Below, one piece after another: positions 35,400-53,261 of a stretch of DNA of 64,000 bases (the first letter of the stretch is position 1; each line of letters starts with the position of its first letter). The notes under the pieces are model-generated. The model was not told the origin of the DNA. It was given only the letters and a program-made list of their open reading frames with translations, and searched no databases. Position numbers and translations under genes: made by a program. Source of the stretch: Enoplolaimus lenunculus (lineage: Eukaryota > Nematoda > Enoplea > Enoplida > Thoracostomopsidae); the NCBI GenBank assembly GCA_030248215.1, contig JASANG010001373.1, positions 186,001 through 250,000 of the forward strand. Direction: 5' to 3'.

Positions 35400-35796
35400 C
35401 TGCCTGTTGTTGTGGCACGTGTGCTATGCCGTAGCCGGCTCACCTTGCTAGGGGGGGGCTAAAAAGTTTTCAGGAAGGGCATTCGAAGGTTTTAAATGAC
35501 TTGCAAGCAAGATTGAAAATTTTGTAATGGGGGTCAAAAATTTCCCAGGAGGGGTTGACGAGCCCTCCCTGTCTCCCCTTGGTTAAGGGCCCGCGCATGC
35601 GAAAGTCATATTCAAAAGCGTGTAAGTTCCGCTGCGACGTATGTAAACGTTTTGGGTTGACCATAGGACAACGGCTGTTAACGGTCAAATATTAATCAGG
35701 TTCTCGTGCGGATGAAGTCGTTTAGCGGCTACGATATTGGTCACATTAAACTCTTTTTTATGACTTTAGAAAAATTTTAAAATGACCAATAATAAC
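35400..35796. other. Intergenic, uncertain small element
   Basis: A GC-rich stretch with CCGTAGCCGGCTCACC, a G7 run at 35452 and GAGCCCTCCCTGTCTCCCC looks like a decayed element, but no inverted ends could be matched. Confidence 0.3.
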
Positions 35797-35997
35797 AGCC
35801 AATGTACAAAAGAACAGGGCCGAAACAGTATATAAGCATATTCCTAAGCCTAAACCTAAGCCTAATCGTAAGAATGAGCATATTCTTAAGCCTATGCGTA
35901 AGCCTAAGCCTAAGCCAAGCAAAAAAAGCAGTCTAAAGCTTAAGGTTGTATTCTAGCACCACAGAAAAACGTTCCGAACCTGATCTTTACATGAGCC
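35797..35997. mobile_element. Telomere-word MITE
   Basis: The ends are AGCCAATGTACAAAAGAACAG and CCTGATCTTTACATGAGCC. Two blocks of hexamers are separated by CGTAAGAATGAGCATATTC. No target duplication can be stated with confidence. Confidence 0.8.
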
Positions 35998-36144
35998 ATA
36001 ACTGAAATTAGCCAGTTTTGTGGAGTATAATTTTGTCAATGGGTTCATTATAATGAAATCAATATTTTAGATCCTGAAAATTAAAAAGGATGCGTCGCAC
36101 AAGATGTCATAGGGGAAGAAAATTCACGGGCAGTTTGTTTCAGT

Positions 36145-37150
36145 TAAGTCCCAACTGTCCCATCTGTTTCATCTGTCCCAACTGTCCCATATGTCCCAAC
36201 TGTCCCATCTGTCCCAACTGTCCCATCTGTCCCAACTGTCCCATCTGTCCAAACAATCCAAACTGTCCCAACTGTCCCATCTGTCCCATCTGTCCCAACT
36301 ATCCCATCTGTCCCATCTGTCCCAACTGTCCCATCTGTCCCAACTGTCCATCTGTCCCATCTGTCCCCGCTGTCCCATCTGTCCCAACTGTCCCAAATGT
36401 CCCATGTGTCCCATCTGCCCCACGATCCCAACTGTCCCATCTCTCCCATCTGTCCCATCTCTCCCATCTGTCCCATCTGTCCCAACTGTCCCAACTGTTC
36501 CAACTGTCTCATCTGTCCCCATCTGTCCCCATCTGTCCCATCTGTCCAACCTGTCCCATCTGTCCCAACTGTCCCAACTGCCCCATCTGTCCCAACTGTC
36601 CCATCTGTCCCATCTGTCCCAACTGTCCCATCTGTCCCATCTGCCCCAACTGTCTCAACTGTCCCATCTGTCCCAACTGTCCCAACTGTCCCATCTGTCC
36701 CATCTGTCCCAACTGTCCCGTTTGTCCCAACTGTCCCAACTGTCCCCATCTGTCCCATCTGTCCAACCTGTCCCATCTGTCCCCATCTGTCCCATCTGTC
36801 CCATCTGTCCCCATCTGTCCCAACTGTCCCAAGTGTCCCATCTGTCCCATCTGTCCCATCTGTCTTAACTGTCCCATCTGTCCCCATCTGTCCCATCTGT
36901 CCAACCTGTCCCATCTGTCCCCATCTGTCCCATCTGTCCCATCTGTCCCCATCTGTCCCAACTGTCCCAAGTGTCCCATCTGTCCCATCTGTCTTAACTG
37001 TCCCATCTATCCCAATGTCCCATCTGTCCCATCTGTCCCAACTGTCCCATCTGTCCCATCTGTCCCGCTGTCCCAAGTGCCCCATCTGTCCCATCTGTCC
37101 CAACGGTCCCAACTGTCTCATCTGTCCCAACTGTCCCGCTGTCCCATTTA
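36145..37150. repeat. 1-kb GTCCCA minisatellite (9-bp unit)
   Basis: The unit TGTCCCAWC is repeated about a hundred times with small indels (TGTCCCCATC, TGTCCAACC). Because the unit is a multiple of three and lacks stops, several frames on both strands stay open and would encode Cys/Pro/Ile or Ser/His/Leu repeats. I regard these as non-coding. The minus strand has GGGACA every 9 bases. A ~130-bp higher-order block is duplicated around 36740-36860 and 36870-36990. Confidence 0.9.
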
Positions 37151-37258
37151 TATTTTTTGAATGTACTCCTGGTACATTGCTGTCCCGGGAAAATGGGACG
37201 GGTACTCCTGGTACATTTCTGTCACGGAAAAACGGGACAGCCTTTAAAGTAACGTTGG
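37151..37258. repeat. Right flank of the minisatellite with a MITE-like end
   Basis: Two copies of ACTCCTGGTACATT..CTGTC and two GGGAC blocks are followed by CCTTTAAAGTAACGTTGGCC. The last is the inverse of the left end of the second telomere-word subfamily (39366). Confidence 0.5.
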
Positions 37259-37560
37259 CCAAACATACAATACTAAAATCGTTATTTATTCTGCAACTGC
37301 CTCAATAGTTCTGGCTTCGATATTCGGTTTAGAACATTGCTACTGACTAATAAATACTTGCGTTTTCCACCTGAAATTAAATTGCTTTGTTTCGACTCCA
37401 TCTGATTTAAAACACTGCAAAAGAGATTCTATCGAATGTCACCATTCCCTCGAACTAAATGAGTTATTTAACGTTCCAAGGAGAAAGAACTACACTGAAA
37501 TATACATACACTAGATCGTGCAAACATCAGCCCGTGTTACTTTTAGTTATGTTCCGCTTT

Positions 37561-37840
37561 CAGCGGCGGATCCAGAAATTTCTGATGGGTGGTTGGTAAA
37601 TGTTTTGAAACGCAATTTTTTACCATGCGAGGCAGAAAAATTGCAAGGTAGGGACCTTACCATTTTGTCACGAAAGATTTCTGAGGGAACAAATTGTAAG
37701 GTTGGTACTTAGCTACCCTATCAGTTGTTACGAAAAATTTTCAGAAGGGAATAATTGTAAGGTATAAACCTCACCATTTTATCAGAACAAATTTCCGAAG
37801 GGCAGCGTGCACCCGCCCGCCCTCCTCTGGATCCGCTGGT
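37561..37840. mobile_element. GCGGATCCAGA-ended MITE with three internal ~57-bp repeats
   Basis: GGCGGATCCAGAAATTTCTG at the left and CTCTGGATCCGCTGG at the right are inverted. Inside, three units each begin with AAGGT and contain ATTTCTGAGGG-like ends (37645-37800). Related ends are seen at 4370-4390 and 42460-42475. Confidence 0.6.
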
Positions 37841-39365
37841 GCCTGCTTTCTCACTAGACCGCAATAGAGTATGCTTAAATTTTAGACTGTTTTTGTGTGT
37901 TTTAGGCTTAAGCTTTGTATTTATACTTGTCTTTATACCGCTGAGGACTCTTAAACTTTAAGAATGTGTTTTGGTTTGTTACATTGTTAAAAGTATTAAT
38001 ATTGGCCCAAATTTTCAGGACCCGCTCTAGTCTTAATATATCGGAACATAATGCCGATTTGGCTCGTCACAACCTCCCCTGATGATTTCAATTAAATTTT
38101 AATTATTTAAGACTTGAATATATACGTTAACTTTTTGTGATCGTGTATGGACTTACGGCGGAACCCAAAAATGTAATATTTTCAACAGTTCCGAAATTTA
38201 TTTTTTCATGTACTCTAAATTAGAATTGCGTAATTTTTCTGATGGGTGACTATTCTAACTTACCTTATTTGCTAAAGTTTGTAACAGCTTTTTATTAAAA
38301 ATAAAAAATCAGACTGTTAAAAAAACTTTATTCGACGCAAATTTTTCACTGGGCTACTTTTGAGATATAACTTAAAAATACGAAGATATTCTACCGATAA
38401 ATATCAAGCTAAACTGAAGTTTTATGAATTTTGGCCTGTTTCAAAAACCAACATTTTTAATCATCATGGAGTAATCATGCAAATATTTTAACTCAGGGTT
38501 AAATACGGAATTTATTTTCGTCAACTCCAGCTACTTTTGTGTTGAAACAATGTAAATTATTCCAATTTTTTCACACACTAGCATTTCAAAATATCAGGCG
38601 GATATCCGGATACCCGTTTCATTTCGGATACATATCCAGATATATATGTATATATATATATATCAAGAAAAAATATAAACAGATTCTAATCGTCATTTTA
38701 GAGTATTTTAATTCTTGACACAATAGGCCGCCAGCAAGCCGAAGCTGTGAGATAAACTAAACGACCCATCATCATAAAGCACTGTGGACAAATTCATGTG
38801 TACTTACAGGTTTGTGTCTATCGTTGGTATCTTGTCGACTTGGGGTTCCAACAGGCAACATTCAGCCACAGTAGGCGGGTTATGAAAACGCGGTCTTCGG
38901 GGTTTCAGACGCCTCTCAATCTATGAGCCAAAGTATATTGCCCGCAATTCTTATCCGTTAGATATTTTCGTCTCACAACCAGATACAAAATTTTCATAAC
39001 CGAACCTGAATGATAGTTCGTATGACACACCATTTTCAATTCAAAATTTTAGCTAGAAGCTTGAACGATGTAAGGTTTAAGCCACCCACCGGTTTAAACC
39101 ATCACAGCTGTGGTAAAAAGAAGAAATTCTTTCGGGGTCAGACTATCGCCCGCATATGCTGGCAAAGCCCACTGGCTTAGCCAGCATTCTATTTCTGAAA
39201 ATAACGAGTATCAATTTTGAGAAATTCTAAATGCTAGCGACCGCAGCGAGGGACAAAATTGTTTTATGACCATTAATTGTGCAACTACGAACATCGTAGT
39301 TTCACTATACCCCCTTGTATGCCATTGAAATGGCAGTAGAACACTGCGATAGTCATGCTTTAAAC
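37841..39365. other. Gene-free stretch
   Basis: A telomere-word MITE fragment (CGCAATAGAGTATGCTTAAATTT) lies at 37858-37910 and a CCGGAT-rich fragment at 38597-38660. Otherwise I see only AT-rich sequence. Confidence 0.45.
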
Positions 39366-39553
39366 GGCCAATGTTACTTTAAGGGGCGTAACAGTAGATT
39401 AAGCGTATTCCTAAGCCTATTAAGCCTAAGCCTAACCGTTGCAAAAATCAGTTCCTAAGCCTAAGCCTAAGCAAAAAATGTAATCTAGAATTTAAACCTA
39501 CTATTTTATAGATTCATTAGAAACCTGGACGCCCCTTAAAGTAAACATGAGCC
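39366..39553. mobile_element. Telomere-word MITE, second subfamily, complete
   Basis: The ends are GGCCAATGTTACTTTAAGG and CCTTAAAGTAAACATGAGCC, distinct from the main type. The flanking 8-mers are identical (CTTTAAAC). Inside are GTAGATTAAGCG, CCTAAG hexamers and GCAAAAAATGTAATCTAGAA. It resembles the main subfamily only in plan and core words. Confidence 0.85.
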
Positions 39554-40039
39554 CTTTAAACAGGGTGTGTTTATGGTGTACAATATTCGATTCGGTATAT
39601 GACAAAAGGCCCACGCACCCGTGGCCCCAGCAAAAACCATTTTATGCTGGGAATGTCGAAAAGCGTTTATATTATACGATTTAAATTTTAAATTCTTAGT
39701 CGGTGGTGTAAAATTTGTTTGACAACGCCGACTGTTTGTTTCATCCACACTATACTTTAGTTCGAAGTTTTTGTTCCTATGGTCGTTCGAGTAGACAGAG
39801 GGGCATGGCTTTTTAAGCCTGGGGTACAACCAAATAGCGCGGCTGTGAAAGGTTTAGAAAACATACATACGAGCTTGAAGTTTTACGGGGGAGGGAAGCA
39901 TTTCAAAGTTTTGGTGGTGTAGAAGAATTGCCGGACTACAACACAAACAGAGCAATGAGATGATAAAACGAAATCGTGTTTTGAATACCTGTCAGAAATG
40001 GGGTTAAATACGCAAAAGGTCGGCACAGTTGAATACATT

Positions 40040-40222
40040 TACACTGCAAAAAAATGGTGAGTCAAATTGACTCTTTCCGAAATAGGCTTTTCCTGACTAC
40101 ACAAACGGAGTCAAAATTCGACTCCGCGCGAGTCAAACTGAGTCGAATTTGACTCCGTTTCTGCAGTCCGGAAAAGTCTATTTCTTAGAGAGACAATTTG
40201 ACTTACCATTTTTCCAGTGTAG
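40040..40222. mobile_element. GAGTCAAATT fold-back MITE, shortened
   Basis: Left TACACTGCAAAAAAATGGTG and right CTTACCATTTTTCCAGTGTA are inverted. The centre is about 40 bp shorter than in 40388-40612. Confidence 0.75.
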
Positions 40223-40387
40223 TCTGTTGTAGTTAAATTTGCCTCTATAAGCTAAGCTTGATTTGAACTCAAGTATTTAGCTTAGCCTATGAAGTGACAG
40301 CCTAAGCCGAAGCCTAAACCTTCTAAAACACCTAAAAATGTGGAGGAGAAAGTGTTCAAGAGCCTTATAATTTTTTTCTCATTTCAG

Positions 40388-40612
40388 TACACTGCAAGAA
40401 ATGGTGAGTCAAATTGTCTCTCTCCGAAATAGACTTTTCCTGACTGCACAAACTGAGTCAAAATTCGACTCCGCCGGAGTCAAATTCGACTCACCAAGCG
40501 ACTCAGTTAGTCGAATTTGACTCAGTCGGAGTCGAATTTTGGCTCAGTTTGTGTAGTCAGGAAAAGTCTATTTCAGATAGAGTCAATTTGACTAATCATT
40601 TTTTGCAGTGTA
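40388..40612. mobile_element. GAGTCAAATT fold-back MITE, reference copy
   Basis: Nearly the whole element folds into one hairpin. Both ends read TACACTGCA outward, the arms carry GACTCC-GCCGGAGTC words, and the centre is CTCACCAAGCGACTCAGT. The outer TA is shared. Confidence 0.85.
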
Positions 40613-40824
40613 CTTACTTTCAAATATTGAATAACATTTAAATAAATTTGTGAACTCATACAGACTACACTTCGGCACCAATTCACGTTTAGGCTTAGGC
40701 TAATATTGGAACTTCGCAAGTATTCATGGCTTATTTTGTACTCGGGCCAATGTAAGGACATTTGAACTGTGTCCCGTTAAGTTTTTACAGCATTTTCAAT
40801 TCATGAGTAGAATTAACCACATCG

Positions 40825-41450
40825 TACTGTAGTGACCCGAATAAGAAGGGGTGGTGCAATAGGGGTTCCCATTTTGAGTCCCAATCAATAGAAGTCCTTA
40901 TTCCTAATAAGAGTCCGGCAGCGGATAAAGTCTCTGAACCCTAATTAGAGTTCATTAAAATGTCAATTGTTCTAAGTTGTAGCGCATAAATAAAGTTGAG
41001 TTCCAAACTTGACACACTTTTAAGTTTTGAAAGTACATTATTAAAAGGGCCCATGTATAGAACAGGCTCGGAACAGTAGTATATTAAGCATATTCCTAAA
41101 CCTAAGTCTAAGCCTAAGCGTATGGATTAGCCTATTTCTAAGCCTAAGCGTATGGATTAGCCTATTTCTAAGCCTAAGCCTAAGCAAAAAAATAGTTTAA
41201 AGCTTAAACTGAGTCTATTATAGCCCCTCCGGAAAACGTTCCTGCCCTGCTGTATACATGAGCCATTAAAAGTATAACCTTGCATTATCGCTCAAGCTTT
41301 CGATACAAGATTTAAACGTTTAATTCAACGGATAATTGCAGTACCGGATATAAGTAACGAAGGGTGGCGGTGCGATGGTTAAAAATCAATTAGTCCGCAA
41401 CCGGATAGGGAGACACTCTGGAGAGACTAAATAAATAATAGCGGATGCAT
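40825..41450. mobile_element. TA-flanked MITE split by a telomere-word MITE
   Basis: The GTGACCCGAATAAG element starts at 40825 and is interrupted at 41047. It resumes at 41265-41273 in GTATAACCTTGCATTATCGC and fades near 41450. The interruption gives a relative age. Confidence 0.8.
41048..41264. mobile_element. Telomere-word MITE inside another MITE
   Basis: The ends are GGCCCATGTATAGAACAGG and CCCTGCTGTATACATGAGCC. The perfect 8-bp flank ATTAAAAG (41040-41047 and 41265-41272) and the uninterrupted host element on both sides define the target duplication. A 30-bp GCGTATGGATTAGCC segment is duplicated inside. Confidence 0.92.
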
Positions 41451-42119
41451 CAAAATTTTTAAGATTTTGAATGAATTTCGTGTTTATATTTCATTTCGAA
41501 CAATTTTAGTATGTCCGTATCGAAAAAATGCCGAAAATATTCGTGATTTGCAACTTATATTATTTCGAACGTAGAATAACAGAATTTCCGTTATTTCTAT
41601 AACGTAAACAGACACCGATTTTACCGGAAAAGGATATCCGGATATACATACCATTTATCAACCACAAGCATTTGTGTCTCGTCTTTCAAAACGATTCAAA
41701 GTATAAAAATTACACACCTGCACGTTATCCAGACGACTTTAAGCTAACAACTCTCATAAACAACGGAAACCTATTTTAATAGCTTTCAACCAATAAAGCA
41801 CCAAACAAAACCAGTCGAAATACAATTAACGCAACCATATCAGATATGATGACTCTCAGTGACAACTCGGTAAAGTCAAAAATATTCGCTTCTATTTCCA
41901 CTTAAACTCTCAAATAATTTTTCAATACTTCCACAAAAATGTTTTCCTTCAAATGAATGAACATTTTCAAATTTCACAAATCACCCGATTCACAAGTGTA
42001 CGTTTTTAACTTCGTTTCTTAATATTTTCCGCTCCAGGTATTATGTTTTTAGTAATACTCTCTAGCAGAAAATAGATGTTTTTTGGCAAAAGACCATTCC
42101 ACAAACCTAATACAGATGG

Positions 42120-42480
42120 TAACCCACCGTACAATGGCGGATTCATGGGGGGGCCACCCCGGCCGTGGCCCCCCAACAGAATCTCGACAAAAATTATATA
42201 GAGTGTCAATTGCTGTTCTACACTGTTTAATTCTTTGTTTTATACACAATAAGCAGCTTATAATAAGCTGCCCTGTTTACATTTATGGACTCTAACAAGC
42301 GTTTAGGGACTCTACCCGCTTACGGACTCTTATTAGGGATACAGACTATTATTGATTGGTACAAAAAATGTTAACCCCCCTCTTATTTGGGACATTACAG
42401 TATGGGTCAAAAATAAGTTTATTACCTGTGAAACTTTGCCCTTCCCCATTTTGAGATCCTGGATCCGCCACTGCCCACCG
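42120..42480. repeat. Patchwork of small element ends
   Basis: A GC-rich palindrome GGGGCCAC-CCCGGCC-GTGGCCCC lies at 42147-42178. A reversed left part of the TA-flanked family follows at 42275-42405, then a GGATCCGCC end at 42465. Confidence 0.55.
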
Positions 42481-42691
42481 ATGAATAATACACAATGTTT
42501 TCAATTTAGCAAATCATAAACGCATTGGTTTTATCTATCATTTGAGTACATTTGATGTGATATCTTTGTTGGTAAAACAGAAAATACTGATAAGTAGCAT
42601 TACACCGGTACCTACAGGTTAGCAAACATTGTCTACGCAAAATATGTTTTGTATGCTACGGGTGAGTTAGTACAAGTTAAATTGAAAAACA

Positions 42692-42912
42692 TACATACAA
42701 AAAAGTATTTCTGAATTTATTCAGAAAAGTATTTTCTGTGGCAAGTCTGAAAAGTCAACAGGCAAACGTTTATTTTTGGACTTGGTTTCAATCAAAACTT
42801 TTATGAAAACTTTTCTGTTATAACAGAACTACTTTTCAAGTGCACCTTGCTAATAATATTTCTTAAATATAAAACTATTTTCGTAAATATCAGAAACATT
42901 ATTTTGAGTGTA
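42692..42912. mobile_element. TTTCTGAAT-type MITE, reversed copy
   Basis: This is the inverse of the element at 9226-9482. It carries CTTTTCAAGTGCACCTTGC and ends in ACATTATTTTGAGTGTA. Confidence 0.65.
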
Positions 42913-43373
42913 TTTGTCGTCAAGATAAGCACTGGCTAGGTTTCTGTAATCTTACTTAAGAATATACTTACGTTATACTTGCGTAATTACTTAAAATTTA
43001 TCGATGTATGTAAATACTTAACGTTTTGAGCAATAACAAAGACATACCGAATTTGAACCAATGTCAGAACATGGAAGCATTATTAATTTTGCTTGATATT
43101 AAAGAGGAACTATCAACCTGATTAGGTTAAACCCCTGAACTGACAGTCTGAAATACACCATATTTGGTTAATAAGTATAGTATCGACTTAATTTTTAAGT
43201 TTTCTTTTAGTAACGATAATTTGGTTAAATAACTGTCACAAAATCGAAAACAAAATAACATTTTTACAAAAACGATGCCAGGATATCATCGGCTAGGAAC
43301 CGTATTACGTAAACATCCTAATTTCACACTTAACGCACCTTGGTCCACGGCTTAAGCATCACACCTAAACCTA

Positions 43374-50729
<7,356 letters not shown>

Positions 50730-51404
50730 TGGGCCCAGGTCCACATATTCAACTTACACCTATTGCAACTAATTGTAGGTCTTGAACAAACAAACCCGTA
50801 CATTAGTAGGCTCACTTAAACTATGAGGCCTGCGTAAAATTGAACTGTCTCTTTCAGAAAAACGGGGCAAGCCTCAAATCCCCCTTGAAACCAGCACAAA
50901 CTAAAGGCTGTCTTGATACCTTTCGTTGTCTTTATGCAATTATGCCATCGAGGGAAACTGGCATATTTATGCGTAAATTAAATGCTCGCTGCTCACGCCA
51001 AACCAACAGCCAACATTTTACGCTGCTCTATCTTTCACCACCGGCTGAGCTTTATTTATAAACCACTATCGCTTCCAAACTACACCACAACTATTTGACA
51101 CATTTTACTCTCCAAAATACAACTTAATAAACTCTTACAAACAACTAACAAACAAACAACCTTTTCCAATATACATCCATCAACACAAAATCGAAATAAT
51201 ACACGTTAGGTCACTGTCAAAAAATTATCCCATTTTCCTGTAGTGTTCCATACACGCCGAACCAAAATTTAGCGATTTTATGTACAAGGTAACATAGAAT
51301 TTAATTTAAATGCGTTAGTGCTATATAAGCATTTTTCTGTTCTAGAAAACCTGACTTCACCAATATAACACTCAAAAACAAAATAGTTATGGTAATATAA
51401 AAAT

Positions 51405-52147
51405 TTACGTTTCACAATCTTTAATAGCTGTTGAAGGCCGCAGTTTGCGTACAGGAGCCGTACCATAAACAGGCATTGACAGCATGAATGGCGTTTCAGA
51501 CTGGCGCGTGCGTTTTCTCCCACCTTGCCGGCGATATAACAGTACATCTCCAAGCGTCATTTTGCAGGTGCTCTCATGACTTTGCGCCTGGGAAGTTCCT
51601 GTTCGCAATTTATGGTTTACCGATTTGTCAGGTTTTTCTGAAATACTGTTTGCCGCTTTGGAGTTGTTTGTAGGCGCTGACTTTGATTTCCGCCTGGCTA
51701 TTACTCTAAAAGGTTTTTGCGAAGCTTTAGAGCGATCAGGTGCTTTTTTAGAGATGTCATTACTGTCACTACTATCGCTACTTTGGTTATCGTCACTGTC
51801 ATTCGATGACTCACTCAAATTTTCAACGATACTGACATCCTAAAATGCAATGTAAAATTGAACATAAATCAAGATACCCGAAATACAATGATTTTTCACA
51901 GCAGAGAATCGATAATTTGCGTTTTGATACTGATTACTCTCGCCACCTACAAAACAACCCCTGAAAACACGTAGTATATGCATGTTTTTATGTTAACATA
52001 AATTTTAAGTCGTTAACTTTATCAACTTACTACTTCAATATAGTAATTATCGTCAGATAAATCTTCGATGCATGATGTCTCGCCAGAAGTAGACGCTTCG
52101 CTCAGCTTTTCATTCTCGGAAGCAATTCTTGGTAAAAATGTCTTCAT
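51405..52147 (-). CDS. Small charged protein of unknown function (two exons)
   Basis: I do not recognise this protein. Minus-strand exons 52031-52147 and 51405-51839 join in phase through a GTAAGT donor and a TTTTAG acceptor to give 183 residues. The start is the ATG at 52147 (MKTFLPRIASEN). A TTTTAAG lies 16 bases upstream of it, so a further 5' exon or a trans-splice site is possible. Residues ~25-70 are rich in Ser, Asp and Glu (ESSNDSDDNQSSDSSDS). The rest is basic, with RKSKS and RRQGGRKRTRQ, and ends MPVYGTAPVRKLRPS. There is no signal peptide, membrane segment or cysteine cluster. The acidic-then-basic make-up suggests a nuclear or nucleic-acid-associated protein, but this is inference. 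It faces away from PAR-6. Confidence 0.6.
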
Positions 52148-52651
52148 TTTTTCGAGAACTTAAAATTAACAATATCTATTAACGTACATTATAAATGCAA
52201 TTCAACATTTTACGCAATGTTGTATTAGTACCGCTCATTGATTTCAACCGGATAATCTTTACTATAAATAGCATTTGTATTTGACGTACGTACTCATTGT
52301 TAGTTTCCTTCTTCTGAGTCTGACATATTAAAAAGTGGTTTTTGCAAAGTAGTTAAATAAATGTCGCGCACTACAATGCACCGCACCAGAAAAAATTGTC
52401 TGACATACCGTTACTCCTTGGAACCATGAACGTTTTACCTGGTTTACAACTCATTGCAACAAATGTATTTTAAATTCAGAAACACAAGTCTGATATGTAT
52501 TATATTAGATATTTAGGTACTACTGTTACTATAAAACTCTGACAATAATTATGCTCTAAAAGGTATAAACGTTGCTTTCACCAGCGAAAAATATTAGCAT
52601 ATAACTTTGACGAAATTTATAAGTACCACAAGAGCAAGCAGAGACAGCGCT

Positions 52652-52825
52652 GGCAATGCAAAAGCAGCGGGGAGACAAGGACACACAACGAAAAAAGGAG
52701 AGGCCAGGGGGCCACCCCGAACCGAGGAAAAAAGAAAAAAAAACCAAAGCGCAGGACGAAAAAAAAGAGCAGAAGCAGACTAGAGGGGCACGAGAGAACA
52801 AAAACCCGCCCCCCCCCAAGAAACT
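52652..52825. other. T-depleted purine-rich tract
   Basis: About 170 bases contain a single T on the + strand and long A, G and C runs (A9, A8, C9). The flanks are ordinary AT-rich DNA. It lies between the divergent starts of the unknown gene and PAR-6. A frame through it gives a Lys/Glu/Arg-rich peptide that I do not consider a gene. Confidence 0.7.
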
Positions 52826-53261
52826 AACTAGCTACGTATTTCATATAGGTCAAGATTAAATTGTTAAATTAATCTAAGTAAATTAAAATAGGCCTATATA
52901 TACATTTGGAGCATTAGGCTTTAATATTTGTATTTTAAAGTACGCCGCGCTAAATCTTTAATGATTCATACTTGATTTGTCAATACACGTGCGTAAGCAA
53001 ACGAATAATTTTAAATTACAATAATTAACAGCTATCATGTAGGTCTCGCAATTCTTTACGTTTTGTGACAATTCTGTTGCACATTTTAATACTGCTTGTG
53101 CTTTTTGTTTAGTAAATTATCCGTGCTACAATCATTTCATGTTTGTTTAAACGCCTCGCATTTCAATACATGTATTTATTTTAGGGCGATATCGTAGCTA
53201 GTCCAACTGAATCAAAAATGTTTTAGTAATCGATGGAAGTTGGTGAAGTAGACGAGGAAAA

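Noticed and set aside
36090-37308. Long open frames of up to ~370 codons in several phases and on both strands
   Set aside because: They all arise from the 9-bp stop-free GTCCCA unit and have no complex sequence, start context or flanking exon structure.
52656-52859. A Lys/Glu-rich 67-codon plus-strand gene
   Set aside because: The peptide follows from the T-free low-complexity DNA and has no splice or start context.
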